Assembly: GCA_009699025.1 (NCBI GenBank)
Contig: WLOZ01000104.1
Location: 1-6,707, forward strand
Direction: 5' to 3'
DNA length: 6,707 nt
Source of the DNA: Actinomycetota bacterium
GTDB lineage: Bacteria > Actinomycetota > Actinomycetes > S36-B12 > CAIYMF01
The notes below the pieces were generated by a model. That model had not been told where the DNA came from. It searched no databases and worked only from the letters and a program-made list of their open reading frames with translations. The translations under genes and the position numbers were made by a program. This document shows, piece by piece, positions 5,525-6,707 of the stretch (positions within the stretch are counted from its first letter, which is position 1; every line of letters starts with the position of its first letter).

Positions 5525-6495
5525 GCCACCACCTCAGCACCCGGATGGTGGCACCGCACAGAACTGTCGATGAGTCCCACCGTCATCCGGGGGGGTTCGT
5601 CACACGCCTCGGTGCTTCGCGAGCAGCGTGGAGCGAACCGGCAACTCTGCGGCCAGCCGCCCGGCTCGGGCACCGATCCGGAGATGAAATCAAAGGGTTC
5701 GCCAGCAGCACGCACGCGAGCACTGTCGATGAGCCCCCGCGTATAGGGGTGCTGCGGATCAGCAAAGAGACGATCAGTCGGCGCAACTTCCACGAGTTCT
5801 CCGGCGTACATCACGGCAACCCGGTGAGCGAGATTGGCCACCACCGCGAGGTCGTGCGAAATCCACAGGACACTCATGCCCATCTCACGCTGCAGTCCAA
5901 TGACTAGCTCGATGATGGCCGCCTGAGTGGTGACATCAAGCGCAGTCGTCGGCTCATCGGCAACCAGCACCGTCGGCTTCATCACGAGTGCGGCCGCAAT
6001 CATGGCTCGCTGGCGAAGGCCACCCGAGAGTTCATGTGGGTAGGCCGCATATCGGCTCTCAGGGTCCTTGATTCCGACCAGCCTGAGCATCTCTAGCGCA
6101 CTGCTATGGGCCACCTTGGCCGACACCGACTCATGCGCCCGGATGGTCTCGACAATTTGGCTGCCCACCGTGAAGCACGGGTCGAGGCTGGTCATTGGAT
6201 CCTGGAAGATCATCGACACCTGTGCCCCGCGCACCTCGCGCCAGTCGTCTTCGGTGAAGTCTGCGGTGTCACGACCGAGCACGCGCAGGGTGCCTCCGAG
6301 CTGTTTCACCTTGGCAGGGAGCAACCCCAGGCATGACAAAGCCGAAAGGCTCTTACCCGAACCACTCTCGCCGACGAGGCCGAGCACCTCGCCCGGTTGT
6401 AGAGCGAGCGTGATGTCGGTGACCAAGGGCTCCCACACGGTGCCGATGTCTCGGCCGAGTGAGAATTCGGTGAACTCGATCACGGGCTGCGTCAT
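5521..6495 (-). CDS. dppD: Peptide/nickel-type ABC importer ATP-binding protein, DppD/OppD type
   Basis: This is a 324-residue ATPase subunit. Walker A is GESGSGKS (42-49), the Q-loop MIFQDPMTSLDP (95-106), the signature LSGGLRQR (156-163), Walker B VLVADEPTTALD (176-187) and the switch His214 is in WISHDL. The C-terminal oligopeptide-transporter domain carries the SGSVPEPGGWPQSCRFAPRC pattern, with Cys285, Cys291, Cys298 and Cys315. This four-Cys arrangement is characteristic of DppD/OppD subunits and, from memory, is associated with an iron-sulphur cluster in at least one homologue. I chose ATG 6495 because the homologous N-terminus starts here, GGGAG lies 6 nt upstream and the ATGA overlaps the permease stop. 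The open frame extends upstream to 6606, but that part is the permease gene read in another frame. It acts with the DppF-type partner to power uptake. Confidence 0.94.
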   Translation of the reverse strand: MTQPVIEFTEFSLGRDIGTVWEPLVTDITLALQPGEVLGLVGESGSGKSLSALSCLGLLPAKVKQLGGTLRVLGRDTADFTEDDWREVRGAQVSMIFQDPMTSLDPCFTVGSQIVETIRAHESVSAKVAHSSALEMLRLVGIKDPESRYAAYPHELSGGLRQRAMIAAALVMKPTVLVADEPTTALDVTTQAAIIELVIGLQREMGMSVLWISHDLAVVANLAHRVAVMYAGELVEVAPTDRLFADPQHPYTRGLIDSARVRAAGEPFDFISGSVPEPGGWPQSCRFAPRCSRSTEACDEPPRMTVGLIDSSVRCHHPGAEVVA

Positions 6496-6707
6496 CGACG
6501 TCTCCCGATGCGGGGGTCGAAGTGCTCGCGCAACTGGTCGCTCACGCTGTTGAGCAGCAGCACGGTCAGGGTCAGGACGCCACCCGCAAGGATGACCGGC
6601 CACCACGTGCGCGTGAGGTAGTCGCGGCCCTGCGCGAGAGCTGAGCCGAGGCTTGGCATCGGAGGCTGCGCGCCCAGCCCGAGAAACGACAGGCCGGCCT
6701 CGGCGAC
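6492..6707 (-). CDS. dppC: Peptide/nickel-type ABC importer permease, DppC/OppC type, C-terminal fragment (runs off right edge)
   Basis: The last 71 residues of a binding-protein-dependent inner-membrane permease are visible; the gene begins beyond base 6707. The fragment opens with EAGLSFLGLGAQPPMPSLG (3-21). This belongs to the EAA cytoplasmic coupling region of DppC-type permeases, which docks onto the ATPases. A final hydrophobic segment (about 36-54, WWPVILAGGVLTLTVLLLN) follows. The tail SDQLREHFDPRIGRRR is the usual short positively charged C-terminus (G/S-D-x-L-R-x-x-x-D-P-R). The stop codon overlaps the DppD-type ATG as ATGA. The family-typical ending shows that the protein is intact at this end. 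Which compound it carries cannot be inferred. Confidence 0.92.
   Translation of the reverse strand, partial: VAEAGLSFLGLGAQPPMPSLGSALAQGRDYLTRTWWPVILAGGVLTLTVLLLNSVSDQLREHFDPRIGRRR
6502..6506 (-). promoter_or_regulatory. Shine-Dalgarno deciding the DppD-type start
   Basis: GGGAG on the minus strand, 6 nt before the ATG at 6495 and inside the permease coding sequence. It supports this start over the longer open frame that extends to 6606. Confidence 0.7.

Noticed and set aside
6496..6606. 37-residue N-terminal extension of the DppD-type ATPase up to an in-frame GTG at 6606
   Set aside because: The same bases encode the family-typical end of the permease in another frame. The ATG at 6495 has a well-placed Shine-Dalgarno, and the extension (rich in Arg, Pro and Ala) looks like out-of-frame translation.

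Overview
The window is GC-rich, with codon third positions dominated by G and C. Every gene I can support lies on the minus strand, so transcription runs from base 6707 towards base 1. The coding density, short overlaps, good Shine-Dalgarno sites and GTG starts fit a high-GC bacterium. An actinomycete-type or related environmental lineage is my guess, but nothing in the window fixes the taxon.

The right half (6707 to about 4071, in order of transcription) is the distal end of a peptide/nickel-type (Dpp/Opp) ABC importer operon. It holds the C-terminus of an inner-membrane permease cut by the window edge, a DppD-type ATPase, a DppF-type ATPase and a small alpha/beta-hydrolase-like protein with a degenerate nucleophile elbow. 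These four genes are joined by three successive 4-nt ATGA stop/start overlaps. The block ends at a striking inverted repeat at 4049-4115: 16-bp perfect arms, extendable to 23 of 25 matches, which contains the hydrolase stop codon.

The left half (about 3974 to 1) is a catabolic block. It encodes the alpha and beta subunits of a thiamine-diphosphate 2-oxo acid/acetoin-type dehydrogenase E1, a classical SDR oxidoreductase, a metallo-beta-lactamase-fold hydrolase and the N-terminal third or so of an amidohydrolase cut by the left edge. The first four are joined by short overlaps or a 2-nt gap. The amidohydrolase follows after a 52-nt gap.

Together the genes look like an uptake-and-degradation locus. 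An importer would bring in a peptide- or amide-like compound. An amidohydrolase and two further hydrolases could open amide, ester or lactone bonds, the SDR could oxidise a hydroxyl, and the E1 heterodimer could decarboxylate or cleave the resulting 2-oxo acid or acyloin. The substrate is unknown. No lipoyl E2, E3 or regulator is visible in the window. The main items for a second look are the hairpin between the two blocks, the unusual SDR and hydrolase active-site residues, and the E1 pair without E2/E3. I see no RNA genes, CRISPR arrays, insertion sequences or replication origins.
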